A stretch of 64,000 nucleotides of DNA from Corynebacterium falsenii (GCA_001054945.1 JVKJ01000001.1:186001-250000); one strand, 5' to 3'. Counted from the stretch's first letter, positions 36,504-47,483 are shown. Notes: generated by a model not told the origin, from the sequence alone. Numbers and translations: made by a program.

Positions 36504-38543
36504 CTACCTCAGCGCTCTGAGGATCTCCTGCGCGTTATCATCACTGCCCACATCATCGGCTAGCACGGCATTGCCCTCGCCATCGCAGAGAGGTAGGCAC
36601 CAGTTGGGGTACACCTCGTGCGTCGTTCCCGGTTGGTTTTGCGCCTGAAGCTCGCCCACCATGTCCACCAATGTGACGCAGCGGAGTGCCGAGGGGGTCA
36701 GCGACAGGAACCGGTGGAGCGAAAGCATCAATTCCTGCAGCGCCGGTCGGTGTCCCCGCCCGCTCTTCGGTTCCGCCAGCTCCTGCCGTGCCCTCCCGGA
36801 GTTGACGTATTCCGCCAGCTTCGGCGTGGCTGCTCCGGAATCCACGAGCTGCTGAAAGACCTTCGTCTGCCACGCCGCATCCTCGGCGTACTCGGCCACC
36901 GGGTCCGCGGTCAGCACGCCCAACTTTTCGCGCAACGCAATGTGCCCACCCTGTAGGTAGGTGGCGGTCGGCGGAAGGTCGTGGGTATTCACGCTGGAGA
37001 GGCACATTGCGCGATACTTCTCTGGGGACTTCGGGGCCTTTCCCTCTGACTCGAACCACAGCACGGACGTGCCCAGAATTCCGCGCTCCTCGAGGTACTC
37101 CTGTACCCACGGTTCGAAAGTGCCCAAGTCTTCGCCGATGACCACCGCCTGTGCCCGGCTAGCTTCGAGGACCAATGCTCCAATCAGCGCCTCGTGGTCA
37201 TAGGTCACGTATGCGCCATCAACCGGGGAGTGCCCCTCCGGGATCCACCACAAGCGGAACAACCCCAGGATGTGGTCAATGCGGATTCCTCCCGCGCTCC
37301 TCAGGATGGATCGCAGCATGTCGCGCCACGGGCGATACCCCGCCTCACTGAGCTTTCGCGGGTGCCACGGAGGTTGGGACCAATTCTGCCCCTGTTGGTT
37401 GTAGCCGTCCGGCGGGGCGCCCACGCTCACGGAGGTTGCCAGCACGTTGGCCAGGTTGTGCGCATCCGCGCCCTGAGGGTGCACGCCTACCGCTAGGTCA
37501 GAGAGGACGCCAATGCGCATCGAGGTCAGCAATTCATCTTGAGCGTGCTGTTCTTGCTCCCAGCATAGGAATTGCAGCCACGCATAGAACTCTGCAGGCC
37601 GGCTTCCTTCGTGCGAGCACCACTTGGAGAAGTCACGCAGTCCCGGCCCCTCGTGGCGGCAAAAGTCCTCGAATGCGCGGGCCCGATCTTCAGTCAAGCC
37701 CAACTCCCACAGCATTTCCAGAGCTGACAGCTTGGCTTGCAGGCACGCGTTTCGGTCGAGCTTTCCCGGTGACCTGTTCCGCCGCTTTAAGGGTTCAGCG
37801 ATCGTGGCAATCGCGCTGTGAAGCTCCGGATGCTGGGCGAATTCCGGGGTGTCTTCCACGTGAATGTACAGGGGGTTGGAGAAGCGACGGCTCGTCGGCA
37901 GGTAGGGGGAATCCTCAACGGGGGGTTCGGGCTCAGCGGCGTGCATGGGGTTAAGCAGTAGGAACTCCGCCTCCGGGAATTGCCGTCCCAGAACTGAGAT
38001 TGTGCGGTAATCGCCAATGCCCCAGCTCTGGCGGTCTCGCACTGAGTACAGCTGGGCCATAATGCCAGCTGCTGGGCGGGAGATGAACTGGTCTGCCGTC
38101 CTCAGGCGAGCCGGGCTACAGATGACGGTCGACGTGATGCACTCGGCCGAACTCACCCACGCGCGCAATTCATGCCAGCCGGCGGGCAGCGGGGGAATAT
38201 CGATGTGTGCCTCACCGGATGCACTGGAGCTGATGCCCAGAATGTGGCAATCAGTGGCGTCCTCAAGGACGAGTTCGACCCGTGGAGCGGGTGAGGGGAG
38301 GGACTCTAGGGTGAGGGTCCGCGACCTGCCCTCGATCAGTGTGACAGTGGCGGGGAGAAGTCGAGGTGCGTGCGGTGCCTCCAGCTCTGCGAGCACGGCT
38401 TTTAGAGTGCTGGGGGAGACCACCTTGGGCTCGCCGTCTTGACCCGTGTAGCGAGTCGAAACCCCGGCGAGCTCGGCCCGGCGGATGAGGTCGGGGGTGA
38501 TGGCTGGCTCTGTCGGGCGGGGAGAAGCATTCTCTTCGTTCAC
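36504..38543 (-). CDS. malQ: 4-alpha-glucanotransferase
   Basis: Transfers alpha-1,4-glucan chains between acceptors in maltose/maltodextrin and glycogen metabolism (GH77). The family blocks are present: GIRIDHILGLFRLWWIPEG, VIGEDLGTFEPWVQEYL and VNTHDLPPTATYLQG, with the catalytic Asp and Glu. The protein is 679 residues from GTG 38543, close to the corynebacterial enzyme. The frame runs on to 38750, but the extra residues are unlike the family, and a -10 CACAAT lies seven bases before GTG 38543. It is convergent with the peptidase operon. Confidence 0.93.
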   Translation of the reverse strand: MNEENASPRPTEPAITPDLIRRAELAGVSTRYTGQDGEPKVVSPSTLKAVLAELEAPHAPRLLPATVTLIEGRSRTLTLESLPSPAPRVELVLEDATDCHILGISSSASGEAHIDIPPLPAGWHELRAWVSSAECITSTVICSPARLRTADQFISRPAAGIMAQLYSVRDRQSWGIGDYRTISVLGRQFPEAEFLLLNPMHAAEPEPPVEDSPYLPTSRRFSNPLYIHVEDTPEFAQHPELHSAIATIAEPLKRRNRSPGKLDRNACLQAKLSALEMLWELGLTEDRARAFEDFCRHEGPGLRDFSKWCSHEGSRPAEFYAWLQFLCWEQEQHAQDELLTSMRIGVLSDLAVGVHPQGADAHNLANVLATSVSVGAPPDGYNQQGQNWSQPPWHPRKLSEAGYRPWRDMLRSILRSAGGIRIDHILGLFRLWWIPEGHSPVDGAYVTYDHEALIGALVLEASRAQAVVIGEDLGTFEPWVQEYLEERGILGTSVLWFESEGKAPKSPEKYRAMCLSSVNTHDLPPTATYLQGGHIALREKLGVLTADPVAEYAEDAAWQTKVFQQLVDSGAATPKLAEYVNSGRARQELAEPKSGRGHRPALQELMLSLHRFLSLTPSALRCVTLVDMVGELQAQNQPGTTHEVYPNWCLPLCDGEGNAVLADDVGSDDNAQEILRALR

Positions 38544-38550
38544 AACAAAT

Positions 38551-38556
38551 ATTGTG
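38551..38556 (-). promoter_or_regulatory. -10 of malQ (leaderless)
   Basis: On the minus strand CACAAT ends seven bases before GTG 38543, with no SD in between. Confidence 0.45.
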
Positions 38557-38838
38557 CCGTGAAGCGGGGGATCGCGCCGAGGTGCCACCAACGACGTGCG
38601 CGTTTCTGGGATGGGGAGTGCAAAATTTTCCGCAGCAAACGTATCTGAACTGCGGTTTTGGATGGTTGAAGCCAGGGATGAGAGGAAGGGGAATAGGGGT
38701 AGGAGGAGTGGTCTTCGTGGGACAAATGAAGTCAATTCTTCTAATCTCAAATGTGATCTCAGACACTAATATATGTTCGTATAAGTGTTCATATCCGATG
38801 GTCCGCCGACTGGTCGACGGTGAATTCGAGGAGAAGAA
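38557..38838 (+). promoter_or_regulatory. Divergent malQ/acyl-CoA ligase intergenic region
   Basis: No gene is supported here. The right half is AT-rich for this genome and holds a direct repeat, GTTCGTAT (38775-38782) and GTTCATAT (38787-38794), overlapped by TATAAG, 45-64 bases before the ligase start. It could be the promoter with a repressor site. Assignment is by pattern only. Confidence 0.35.
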
Positions 38839-40677
38839 TTGACGGAATATACCTCCGAGGCTCTATATACGGTGGGAGAGAGCGAGACGTGCTTGACCGC
38901 GGTTCGCGATCTCGCAAAAGACAAGCCCAATCAGGTGCTGTATAGCAGGCCTGTCAGGTTCGATTGGGTGAATGTCACCACTGCCGATTTTCTAGAGCAG
39001 GTTTATGCCGTGGCCAAAGGGCTCATCGCCAACGGGGTGGAGTTCGGGGATCGCGTGGTCATCATGTCCGAGACCCGCTATGAATGGTCGCTGTTGGACT
39101 TCGCTTGCATGGCTGCTGGAGCGATCACTGTCCCGATCTATCCATCGTCCTCGACCTCTCAGTGTGAGTGGATCATCAATAATTCCGGTTCGCACCTGGC
39201 GATCGTGGAAAAGGGGGATTTTGCGGAAAGCCTGAGCGGGTTCTTGGTGCCAGAATCGGGGGAGGCGAAGGATGATGAGATTCTGCGGAGGATCATCACC
39301 ATCGATGCCGGGGGCATCGACACTCTGATTTCTGATGGTGAAACCGCTGGGATCACTCAAGAGCAGGTGGAGGAGCGCATCGCCAGAACAACGAGCGATG
39401 ACGTCATGACGCTCATCTACACCTCCGGTACCACCGGCCGCCCCAAAGGCTGTCGATTGACGCATGCCAACATGCTCGGCGAGGCTCGAGCGCTGTTGAC
39501 CCACCCGATCGGCGGGATCATTAATAAGGAGGGAGCTCACGGCCTGACGTTCCTGCCTCTCGCGCACGTCCTGTCTCGCGCTGTATCGCTGGCGATTTCT
39601 GTGGGCGGGGCGAGCCAGTCACACTGGGCTGATTTCTCCACCTTGGTCACCGAATTCCAGCGCTCACAGCCGCACTTGATTCTCGGCGTCCCTCGCGTGT
39701 TTGAGAAGGTCCATGCTGGGGCGAAATCCAAGGCGACCGACGCTGGCAATGTGCAGGGGAAAATCTTCCGTGCCGCCGAGAAGACCGCCATCGAATATTC
39801 GAAGGCGCTCGATAGCACTGAAGGGCCGAGCCTGGCCGTGAAGGCGAAGCACGCCCTATTCGACAAATTGGTGTACGCCAAGGTGCGAGAGGCCATGGGC
39901 GGCCGACTCGCCTACTGCATCTCTGGCGGCTCGGCGATGAATCCAGAACTGTCCCATTTCTTCCGCGGCATCGGGGTGAACGTTTACGAGGGCTACGGCA
40001 TGACCGAGTCCAGTGCAGCCATCGCCGTGAACTTCGAACCGGACAATATCATCGGCACGGTCGGAAAGCCGGTGGGCGGGAACACGATTCGCATCGCTGA
40101 GGATGGGGAAATCCTTTTGAAGGGCACCGTGGTTTTCGATGGCTACTGGGAGAACGACGATGCCACCAAGGAGTCTTTCACCGAGGACGGCTTCTTCCAG
40201 ACGGGTGACCTGGGCCGCCTGCTCCCATCCGGCCATCTCAAGATCACCGGACGGAAGAAGGAGATCTTGGTGACGGCGGGAGGAAAGAACGTCTCGCCTG
40301 GGCCGATGGAGGATATCCTCCGCAGTTCCTCCCTCATTTCACAGGCCATGGTGGTCGGCGACGATCAGAAATTCGTCGGTGCCCTCATTTCCCTCGATGA
40401 AGAGGCTCTGACCAAGTGGAAGGCACAGCACAACGTCCCGGAGAACACGAGCATCCCCGAGGTAGCGAATAACCCCACGCTGCGAGCAGAAATCCAGGAC
40501 GCGGTCAATGAAGCGAACCGCTCCGTATCCCACGCGGAAGGCATCAAGAAGTTCCGCATCGTCCACCGCGATTTCACCGAGGAGGCTGGAGAAGTCACCC
40601 CGTCGATGAAGCTCAAGCGCTTCGTGGTCTCCAAGAACTTCGCCGACGATATCGCGCGCATCTATAGCGGGAAGTAA
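38839..40677 (+). CDS. Long-chain fatty-acid--CoA ligase (FadD15-like)
   Basis: ATP-dependent activation of fatty acids to acyl-CoA through an acyl-adenylate. The AMP-binding loop TLIYTSGTTGRPKGC, the A5 motif GYGMTESSA, and the hinge KITGRKKEILVTAGGKNVSP are all present, and the length of 612 residues matches the actinobacterial FadD15 type. The start is TTG 38839, with GAGGAGAAG just upstream. It is the first of a run toward hemW and may be regulated by the repeat in its leader. Confidence 0.92.
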   Translation: MTEYTSEALYTVGESETCLTAVRDLAKDKPNQVLYSRPVRFDWVNVTTADFLEQVYAVAKGLIANGVEFGDRVVIMSETRYEWSLLDFACMAAGAITVPIYPSSSTSQCEWIINNSGSHLAIVEKGDFAESLSGFLVPESGEAKDDEILRRIITIDAGGIDTLISDGETAGITQEQVEERIARTTSDDVMTLIYTSGTTGRPKGCRLTHANMLGEARALLTHPIGGIINKEGAHGLTFLPLAHVLSRAVSLAISVGGASQSHWADFSTLVTEFQRSQPHLILGVPRVFEKVHAGAKSKATDAGNVQGKIFRAAEKTAIEYSKALDSTEGPSLAVKAKHALFDKLVYAKVREAMGGRLAYCISGGSAMNPELSHFFRGIGVNVYEGYGMTESSAAIAVNFEPDNIIGTVGKPVGGNTIRIAEDGEILLKGTVVFDGYWENDDATKESFTEDGFFQTGDLGRLLPSGHLKITGRKKEILVTAGGKNVSPGPMEDILRSSSLISQAMVVGDDQKFVGALISLDEEALTKWKAQHNVPENTSIPEVANNPTLRAEIQDAVNEANRSVSHAEGIKKFRIVHRDFTEEAGEVTPSMKLKRFVVSKNFADDIARIYSGK

Positions 40678-40770
40678 ATTCTCAGACACCGGCCTAGCCT
40701 CCCCAGCTGGACTGCTGTTGTGACCTAGTGTGAAGCGAGTACGAGCAGTTCTGGGAGAGGAGATCACCGC

Positions 40771-41484
40771 GTGCATTACGATGCGACTCTGCGGGTACGT
40801 GAGCTCACCCAGAATATCTATGACATCGGCGACGAAATCGCCGAGCACATCGACAACGTTTCTCAAGCCATGGCAGACTGGGACCACGAACTCGTTGTCG
40901 ACTGCATGCACGAACTACAGGATGTGGTCGCCGACGGGCGTCCCGAAGCCCGTGCTGGCCTCGCCGAGCTGAATGGCCTCCGGCAGGCCTTCGTCTCCGG
41001 TGTTCGCGCCGGGAGTATGTCCAATCACTCCACCGCCTTTGCTCACCCGGGGCGCACGCTGTCCTTTTTGCACAAGCACCCCACCGCTCCCACGCTGGCC
41101 AGGAGCACGGACACCCACGACACGGAGGCCGGTTCACTCAACTGCATCCCTCGACCCCAGGCCATGGCCTCCACCAACACCTGGAGGGTGTGGTTGCGCC
41201 AGCGCAACGAAACCCTTATCGGCTACCTCACTGAGGTCTCCGAGTGGGTGATCAATCAGACCAAGGTCGCCCTCGAATCCCAAGCCGTCCTGCTTCCGCA
41301 GAGCTTTGCCCAAGCGTTGAAGGCCACGGACGACGTCGTGGGGGAATGGGCGGATATGATCGCCACGCAGCCAGCCCTCGCTGCGTCGATGAGAGGCGAA
41401 TCACCCCCGCACTTCCTGGTCGAACGGGCGCGGGTGGACGCCATAATTAGCAAGCTTCTCCGACGGCGTGAAAGCGTGGGCTAA
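40771..41484 (+). CDS. Conserved actinobacterial protein of unknown function
   Basis: No family recognised. The 237-residue sequence is mostly helical and has no membrane segment or signal peptide; residues 75-115 look unstructured (Thr/His/Pro-rich). GAGAGGAGA precedes GTG 40771 and TAGTGT at 40727-40732 is a possible -10. The stop overlaps the hemW start (TAATG), showing coupling to hemW. Its place between the ligase and hemW suggests an orthologous corynebacterial locus, but gives no function. Confidence 0.7.
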   Translation: MHYDATLRVRELTQNIYDIGDEIAEHIDNVSQAMADWDHELVVDCMHELQDVVADGRPEARAGLAELNGLRQAFVSGVRAGSMSNHSTAFAHPGRTLSFLHKHPTAPTLARSTDTHDTEAGSLNCIPRPQAMASTNTWRVWLRQRNETLIGYLTEVSEWVINQTKVALESQAVLLPQSFAQALKATDDVVGEWADMIATQPALAASMRGESPPHFLVERARVDAIISKLLRRRESVG

Positions 41485-42746
41485 TGGCCTACGGTTTATA
41501 CGTCCATGTTCCCTTTTGCAGCACCCGCTGCGGGTACTGCGACTTCAATACCTACACTCCCGATGAGCTCACTCGGGCGGGCGATGCCCCACGCCCAGGT
41601 AACACCATCGACGGCTACCTCTCCGCACTCGAGGCCGAACTGGACATGGCCGCCCAACATTGGGATCTGGGTTCCGTTCATTCAGGACGCCACCGCTCCG
41701 GCGAGGAGCACTTCACTGGTGTCAATACGGTGTTTTTCGGCGGTGGTACCCCGTCATTGCTGGGGCACGAGGGGCTCAATCGCGCTCTAAGGGCGATCCA
41801 ACGCACGGTCGGCCTCGCCCCCGGCGCGGAGGTCACCACCGAGTCCAACCCAGAGTCCACCAGTCCGGAATTCTTCGAGCGCTTACGCGAGGGTGGATTT
41901 ACCAGGGTCTCGCTGGGCATGCAGTCCGCTGCGGGACATGTGCTGAAGGTATTGGAGCGTCGCCACACACCGGGTCGCCCGGTGGAAGCAGCCCGGGAAG
42001 CTCACGCCGCTGGATTCGAGCACGTCAATTTGGATCTCATATATGGCACCCCAACGGAGACGGATGACGATCTCAAGAGGAGTGTGGATGCCGTCCTGTC
42101 TGCCGACGTGGATCACGTCAGTGCATATTCCCTCATCGTTGAGGACGGCACGGCCATGGCTCGCAAGGTCCGCCGCGGGGAACTGCCCCGCCCGGATGAG
42201 GACGTCCTGGCAGACCGGTACCAGATGATCGATTCCGTCCTCAATGAGTCCGGCATGTCCTGGTATGAAGTCTCCAACTGGTCGCGGCCCGGCGGCGAAT
42301 GCGAGCACAACCTCATCTACTGGCGCGGCGGGCAGTGGTGGGGAGCCGGTCCTGGCGCTCACGGATGCGTGCACCTGCGACCCGGCGTAGATGGCGCCCA
42401 CGACGGTCTCACCCGAATGGTGAATGCCAAGCACCCCGCCCGCTACTACCGCGCCCTGATCGAGGAACACGGCAGCCCCGTTACCCACACCGAGCAGCTT
42501 AGCTCCCAGGACGTGTATACGGAACGGATCATGCTGGGACTTCGGCTGAAGGAAGGGCTAGATCTCTCCACCGTTTACGGGCCACGCGGGGCGAATTCAG
42601 CTGGAGCCGAACGGGTGGCGTCCGAAATTGAGAAGTACGAACGCCTGGGCCTGTTGAATTCTCGCGGCGGGCGAGTGGCGCTCACCTTGGAGGGGAGATA
42701 CCTCGCGGACGGTATCGTTACGGATATCCTGCTAGCGCAAGAATAG
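41484..42746 (+). CDS. hemW: Radical SAM heme chaperone HemW
   Basis: Heme-inserting chaperone, formerly called oxygen-independent coproporphyrinogen oxidase-like. The [4Fe-4S] motif [10 protein letters not shown] puts cysteines at 12, 16 and 19; [10 protein letters not shown] and ESNPES follow, then a HemN_C domain. It lacks the extra N-terminal Cys region of true HemN. There is an insert of about 35 residues around [16 protein letters not shown]. hrcA follows 13 bases after the stop, as in many actinobacteria. Confidence 0.93.
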   Translation: MAYGLYVHVPFCSTRCGYCDFNTYTPDELTRAGDAPRPGNTIDGYLSALEAELDMAAQHWDLGSVHSGRHRSGEEHFTGVNTVFFGGGTPSLLGHEGLNRALRAIQRTVGLAPGAEVTTESNPESTSPEFFERLREGGFTRVSLGMQSAAGHVLKVLERRHTPGRPVEAAREAHAAGFEHVNLDLIYGTPTETDDDLKRSVDAVLSADVDHVSAYSLIVEDGTAMARKVRRGELPRPDEDVLADRYQMIDSVLNESGMSWYEVSNWSRPGGECEHNLIYWRGGQWWGAGPGAHGCVHLRPGVDGAHDGLTRMVNAKHPARYYRALIEEHGSPVTHTEQLSSQDVYTERIMLGLRLKEGLDLSTVYGPRGANSAGAERVASEIEKYERLGLLNSRGGRVALTLEGRYLADGIVTDILLAQE

Positions 42747-42759
42747 ATGGAGGTGGGTC

Positions 42760-43806
42760 ATGGCTGCGAACACGGAACAGCGCCGGCACGAGGTGCTGCG
42801 CGCGATCGTCGCTGACTACATTGCCTCTCAGGAACCGGTGGGGTCCAAATTCCTCCTGGAGCGCCATCAGCTCGGAGTATCTAGCGCGACCATCCGCAAT
42901 GACATGGCAGCGCTGGAGGCTGACGGACTCATTACGCAGCAGCACGCCAGTTCCGGCCGAATCCCTACCGCCAAGGGCTATCGGCTGTTCGTGGATAACA
43001 TTCATCGCATTAAACCCCTGAGTGTGGCGGAGCGACGGGCTATCTTGGAATTCCTGGAACACGGGGTGGACCTGGAGGACGTGCTGCGGAGGAGCGCACA
43101 ACTGTTGGCGCAGCTCACGCGGCAAGTTGCGGTGGTCAACCTGCCTGACCTGCGCGTGGGGAGGGTGAAGCACTGCGAGGTCGTGCAGCTCTCCGAGCAC
43201 CGGCTCCTGCTGGTGTTGATTACGGATACCGGGCGGGTCGATCAGCGCAACGTGGATCTGACCGAGCCACTCGCGGCGGAAGAGGTGATGCGGCTGCGCG
43301 ACTTGGTCAATGGTGCGTTGGTGGGCCGGACTTTGGATGATGCGTGCGCGGAGATCTCAACCGTCGCAGCCCAAGCCAAGGGAAAGACCCTCCCGGAGGA
43401 ATTGCGCGGGGCAGTGCGCTCGGTGGCGACGGTGTTGGTGGAGACGATGCTGGAGCGACCGAATGACCGGCTCATCTTGGCCGGGACGCCGAACCTCGCG
43501 GGAACCAACCTGCTGCGCGCGGGGGAGCTCACGCCGGTGCTGGAAGCGCTGGAGGAACAGGTCGTCGTGCTGAAACTGCTTAACGGCGTGCGGGACATGC
43601 AGGTCAAAGTCAGCATTGGTGAAGAAAATGAAGATGAGGAGCTGCGGGGCGCGTCCGTGATCTCCACTGGGTATGGGTCCCAGGACGCCGTGCTGGGAGG
43701 TATGGGTGTCGTGGGGCCAACGCACCTGGATTACCCCGGCACGATTTCATCCGTCACCGCAGTGGCTTACTACGTTTCCCAGATTTTGTTGAGTGAAAAG
43801 GGGTAG
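42760..43806 (+). CDS. hrcA: Heat-inducible transcription repressor HrcA
   Basis: Represses groE and related heat-shock genes at CIRCE elements. The N-terminal winged helix ([20 protein letters not shown], then [13 protein letters not shown]) is typical, followed by the dimerisation and IDD regions and a C-terminal [15 protein letters not shown]. The length of 348 is normal. GGAGGTGG precedes the ATG. No CIRCE repeat is visible in front of hrcA or dnaJ2, so its targets lie elsewhere. The hrcA-dnaJ2 pair is the usual arrangement in actinobacteria. Confidence 0.96.
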   Translation: MAANTEQRRHEVLRAIVADYIASQEPVGSKFLLERHQLGVSSATIRNDMAALEADGLITQQHASSGRIPTAKGYRLFVDNIHRIKPLSVAERRAILEFLEHGVDLEDVLRRSAQLLAQLTRQVAVVNLPDLRVGRVKHCEVVQLSEHRLLLVLITDTGRVDQRNVDLTEPLAAEEVMRLRDLVNGALVGRTLDDACAEISTVAAQAKGKTLPEELRGAVRSVATVLVETMLERPNDRLILAGTPNLAGTNLLRAGELTPVLEALEEQVVVLKLLNGVRDMQVKVSIGEENEDEELRGASVISTGYGSQDAVLGGMGVVGPTHLDYPGTISSVTAVAYYVSQILLSEKG

Positions 43807-43864
43807 TAGACTGACTGGGTATTTGTTCCAAACCCGTTGAGTGAGAAGGGGACGATTTCCCACC

Positions 43865-45013
43865 GTGGCCCGTGACTACTACGGCATTCTCGGCGTGGAC
43901 CGTGATGCATCGGACGCCGAGATCAAGAAGGCATATCGCAAGCTCGCCCGGAAGTACCACCCGGACGTGAATCCCAGCGAAGAAGCAGCGGAGAAATTCC
44001 GCGAAGCCTCTCTGGCCCAAGAGGTCCTCACCGATCCGAAGAAACGCCAGATCGTCGACGCGGGCGGTGACCCTGAGGAACAGGGCATGGGCCAAGGCTT
44101 CGGCGGCGATTTCGGAGGCTTTGGCGGGGGCGGCCTCGGCGACATTTTCAACGCCTTCTTTGGGGACGCCGCCGGTGGCGGTGGCGGCCCGCGCGTGTCC
44201 CGCGTTCGGCGTGGCAACGATGCTCTGATCCGCGAGGTGCTGACTCTCGACGAGGTGTTCTCCGGCGAGGAGCGCGAACTCGTCATCGATACCGCGGTCG
44301 AGTGCGATGTCTGCGACGGTTCCGGCTCCGCTTCTAAAGGCCCAGCGGAAGCCTGCCCAACCTGCCATGGGCAGGGGCAGGTCATGGAAGTTCAGAATTC
44401 CATCCTGGGCCAGGTGCAGGTGGCACGCCCCTGCTCCCGCTGCGGCGGCACGGGCGAAATCATCCCCGATCCCTGCGAGAATTGCGCTGGCGACGGGCGT
44501 GTCCGCACCCGAAGGGAATTGAAGGTGCAGATTCCCGCCGGGATTTCCGACGGCATGCGTATTAGGATGACCGGCGAAGGCGAGGTCGGCCCAGGTGGCG
44601 GCCCTCCGGGCGATCTTTACGTCGAGATTCGTGTTGAGGATCACCCATACTTCCTCCGTGACAACAATGATCTGCACGTCACCTTGGAGGTGCCTGCCCT
44701 CGACGCGATGCTCGGCACGTCAGTGGACGTATCGCTGCTGGATGGCTCAGTGGAGACGGTTGACATCCACCCCGGAACGCAGCCGGAAGAGAAGATCCGT
44801 ATCAGCGACAAGGGCATGCCCCGCCTGCGTGGCGAAGGGCGTGGTTCCCTGGTCGCCCACGTGGACGTCACGATTCCACGGGAGCTCAACAAGAAGCAGA
44901 AGGATCTGCTGGAAAAGATGCGTCACCACTCCCACGATTCGGCGCGCGTTGTGACGAAGAACGATTCTCACGATGGTTTCTTCTCCCGATTCCGTTCCCG
45001 CTTCGGGCGCTAG
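43865..45013 (+). CDS. dnaJ2: Chaperone DnaJ, DnaJ2 type
   Basis: Co-chaperone that delivers substrates to DnaK and stimulates its ATPase. The J domain ([16 protein letters not shown]) holds YHPDVNPS; a Gly-rich linker, four CxxCxGxG repeats ([32 protein letters not shown]) and the C-terminal substrate domain follow. GTG 43865 is preferred because [10 protein letters not shown] is the conserved N-terminus; the longer frame starts at GTG 43841. GAAGGGGA lies 13 bases upstream. Confidence 0.95.
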   Translation: MARDYYGILGVDRDASDAEIKKAYRKLARKYHPDVNPSEEAAEKFREASLAQEVLTDPKKRQIVDAGGDPEEQGMGQGFGGDFGGFGGGGLGDIFNAFFGDAAGGGGGPRVSRVRRGNDALIREVLTLDEVFSGEERELVIDTAVECDVCDGSGSASKGPAEACPTCHGQGQVMEVQNSILGQVQVARPCSRCGGTGEIIPDPCENCAGDGRVRTRRELKVQIPAGISDGMRIRMTGEGEVGPGGGPPGDLYVEIRVEDHPYFLRDNNDLHVTLEVPALDAMLGTSVDVSLLDGSVETVDIHPGTQPEEKIRISDKGMPRLRGEGRGSLVAHVDVTIPRELNKKQKDLLEKMRHHSHDSARVVTKNDSHDGFFSRFRSRFGR

Positions 45014-45019
45014 CCACCG

Positions 45020-45754
45020 ATGACCGATCCCGTTTTCATCCATCCCATTCCGGATGAGGCTACCCCGGGATTCCGCTTCACCCTGACGGGCTCCGAAGCG
45101 AAACACACCGAAGTCAAGCGCCTCAAGGACGGGGAGGGACTCGTCGTATCCGACGGGTTCAGCCGGGCTGTACGTGCGACGTGGCAGCATGGACAGGCCC
45201 AGGTGGAGGAAGTCCTAGCGATTCCCACTCCGCGCCCGAGTGTCACGATTGTGCAAGCGATCCCCAAGAGCGATCGGGCGGAGCTCGCTGTGGACCTCGC
45301 TGTGCAGGCTGGAGCCGACCGCATCGTCCCGTGGGGTGCCGCTCGGTGCATCGCGAAATGGGATGGTAAGGAAGAAAAAGCCCGAACGAAGTGGGAAAAC
45401 GCCGCGCGGTCAGCTGCCAAGCAGTCTCGGAGGCTCGTGGTTCCCGAGGTCACCGGACTGCTGCGGGATGTCCGCCAGCTGGGGTCCTTTCTTGGGGACG
45501 CCACCTCCTCTCGCCGTATCCTCGTCCTCGATGAGCAAGCTGCGCAGCCACTGTCTTCGGTGGATCTGGATGTCGATGAAATCATGTTGGTGATCGGCCC
45601 CGAGGGCGGGGTAGCACCTGAAGAGATCGCAGCAATCCTCGAATTGGGCGGACAGGCTGTCGTGCTAGGGCCCGAAGTGCTGCGCACAGCCACTGCCGGA
45701 GCTGTGGCACTCGGAGCTCTCGGAGTGCTGACCCCGCGTTGGGCTGGGCGCTAA
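45020..45754 (+). CDS. rsmE: 16S rRNA m3U1498 methyltransferase
   Basis: SPOUT-family SAM enzyme methylating N3 of U1498 in 16S rRNA. The PUA-like N-terminal domain (LTGSEAKHTEVKRL) and the trefoil knot with LVIGPEGGVAPEEI and VLGPEVLRTATAGAVALGAL fit RsmE precisely. The length of 244 is normal. It starts six bases after dnaJ2, and its stop codon overlaps the candidate -10 of phoH. Confidence 0.95.
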   Translation: MTDPVFIHPIPDEATPGFRFTLTGSEAKHTEVKRLKDGEGLVVSDGFSRAVRATWQHGQAQVEEVLAIPTPRPSVTIVQAIPKSDRAELAVDLAVQAGADRIVPWGAARCIAKWDGKEEKARTKWENAARSAAKQSRRLVVPEVTGLLRDVRQLGSFLGDATSSRRILVLDEQAAQPLSSVDLDVDEIMLVIGPEGGVAPEEIAAILELGGQAVVLGPEVLRTATAGAVALGALGVLTPRWAGR

Positions 45755-45757
45755 GCT
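45752..45757 (+). promoter_or_regulatory. -10 of phoH (leaderless), overlapping the rsmE stop
   Basis: TAAGCT ends eight bases before ATG 45766 and includes the rsmE stop codon. No SD precedes the ATG. The match to consensus is partial. Confidence 0.35.
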
Positions 45758-45765
45758 GGGTGCCA

Positions 45766-46851
45766 ATGTCAACTTTCTCATCCCGTCCTTCGTCCCGTCC
45801 CGCAACTGGGGCATCGTCAAGGTCAACGGCAAGGCCCCGTATTGCCAGCTCTACCGTGGAGCTGGACCAGGAGATCGCGCTCGCGGTGACTGGGCCGGCA
45901 GATGACAACATTCGCATTCTGGAGGACACGTTCGACATCGACGTGTTGACCCGGGGGAATCACATCACCCTGCGGGGCGAAGCTCGTGAAGTGTCACGCG
46001 CGCGTCGCGTGCTGCAGGAATTGATCCTGGTGGCCACGCGCGGCAGCGAGGTCACGGCAGAGGTGACCCAGAGAGCAATCTCACTGGTCGACGAGGACAG
46101 CGCCTCCCTGGCGCAGGCCACCGACACGCCCATCATCTCCTACCGAGGCAAGCTAATTCGGCCCAAGACACTGGGGCAGCGCGATTACGTCGATGCCATC
46201 GAGGACAACACGGTGGTGTTTGGAGTGGGGCCGGCCGGTACGGGCAAGACCTACCTCGCGATGGCCAAGGCAGTGCAAGCGCTGAAGAACCAGGAGTATT
46301 CCCGCATCATTCTGACCAGGCCCGCCGTGGAAGCTGGGGAGAAGCTGGGCTTTTTGCCCGGCACGTTGAGCGATAAAATCGATCCCTACCTGCGGCCACT
46401 GCACGACGCACTGCGGGAGATGGTGGACCCGGAGACGATTCCGCGGCTCATGGAGTCCGGGGTCATCGAAGTTGCCCCGCTGGCATATATGCGTGGCCGT
46501 ACGCTCAACAACAGCTTCGTAATTCTCGACGAAGCCCAAAACACCACGTCCTCGCAGATGAAGATGTTCCTGACTCGGCTCGGGTTTGGCTCCAAGATGG
46601 TGGTGACCGGAGACATGTCTCAGGTGGACCTGCCGGCCCGTCAGGAGTCCGGCCTCGCGGTGGCGCAGCGAATACTTGGAGATGTTAAGGGCGTCCACAT
46701 TTCCGAGTTCGACAGCGAAGATGTGGTCCGCCACAAGGTGGTCAGCAGAATCGTGGACGCCTACGCCTCCTATGAGGCCGAGGAGGAGCTAGCCCGGCAA
46801 GATCGGGAGGACCTGAGGCACATGGCCCAGGGATATAAAGGAGCGCACTAA
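45766..46851 (+). CDS. phoH: PhoH-family ATPase
   Basis: P-loop ATPase of the PhoH/YbeZ group, thought to unwind or remodel RNA with YbeY. Walker [12 protein letters not shown], Walker [10 protein letters not shown] and [10 protein letters not shown] are clear in the C-terminal two-thirds; the N-terminal 100 residues hold a KH-like region ([15 protein letters not shown]). The protein is 361 residues. It is followed directly by ybeY, the conserved ybeZ-ybeY pairing, and then by era. Confidence 0.93.
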   Translation: MSTFSSRPSSRPATGASSRSTARPRIASSTVELDQEIALAVTGPADDNIRILEDTFDIDVLTRGNHITLRGEAREVSRARRVLQELILVATRGSEVTAEVTQRAISLVDEDSASLAQATDTPIISYRGKLIRPKTLGQRDYVDAIEDNTVVFGVGPAGTGKTYLAMAKAVQALKNQEYSRIILTRPAVEAGEKLGFLPGTLSDKIDPYLRPLHDALREMVDPETIPRLMESGVIEVAPLAYMRGRTLNNSFVILDEAQNTTSSQMKMFLTRLGFGSKMVVTGDMSQVDLPARQESGLAVAQRILGDVKGVHISEFDSEDVVRHKVVSRIVDAYASYEAEEELARQDREDLRHMAQGYKGAH

Positions 46852-46853
46852 TC

Positions 46854-47480
46854 TTGGGTATTGAGGTTTTTAACGAGTCAGGTCGTGGCGAGGTCAATGA
46901 AGAGGAATTGATCGACGTCGCGCGCTTCGCTCTGTGGACGATGGATGTCCACCCGGCGGCGGAACTGTCGATCCACATCGTGGATGAGCCGACGATCGCT
47001 GATCTGCATGTCCGATGGATGGACCTCCCAGGGCCAACGGATGTGATGAGCTTCCCGATGGACGAGCTCACGCCCGGGTGGGGGCGCAAAGACGGGGCAC
47101 CCACGTCTCCGGCGATGCTGGGGGACATCATGCTGTGCCCTGATTTCGCAGAGGGGCAGGCGGATCGGGCGGGCCACACCCTGGCTCATGAGCTCGACCT
47201 GTTGACGGTTCATGGCGTTCTGCATTTGCTGGGTTTCGATCACGTCACCCCAGATGACGAGCAGCGGATGTTCTCGCTGCAGAATGAGATCTTGGCGAAC
47301 TGGTACGACTCTCAAGAAGAGCGTGGGGTTAGTTTCGCTCCTAAGCCGACGGGGGCAGCAGCCTTCCCGAACGCAGCAGATCGGGATGACACAGGCGGGG
47401 AGAGCGCAGACAGTGAGGCGGACCGTACTTCCGCGCGGAATGCAGGTCCCGAGGAGCAGGAATCCGGGGGCGCTCGCTAG
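46854..47480 (+). CDS. ybeY: Endoribonuclease YbeY
   Basis: Zinc endoribonuclease for 16S rRNA 3'-end maturation and ribosome quality control. The [11 protein letters not shown] motif (three His ligands) lies near residue 122. The start is TTG 46854, with AAAGGAG upstream inside phoH. The conserved fold ends near residue 150; the last 55 residues (from [16 protein letters not shown] onward) are a charged, disordered extension absent from shorter orthologues. phoH ends two bases upstream. Confidence 0.95.
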   Translation: MGIEVFNESGRGEVNEEELIDVARFALWTMDVHPAAELSIHIVDEPTIADLHVRWMDLPGPTDVMSFPMDELTPGWGRKDGAPTSPAMLGDIMLCPDFAEGQADRAGHTLAHELDLLTVHGVLHLLGFDHVTPDDEQRMFSLQNEILANWYDSQEERGVSFAPKPTGAAAFPNAADRDDTGGESADSEADRTSARNAGPEEQESGGAR

Positions 47481-47483
47481 CGC

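Noticed and set aside
42700..43865. CIRCE operator in front of hrcA or dnaJ2
   Set aside because: The 9-base TTAGCACTC/GAGTGCTAA arms are not found upstream of either gene.
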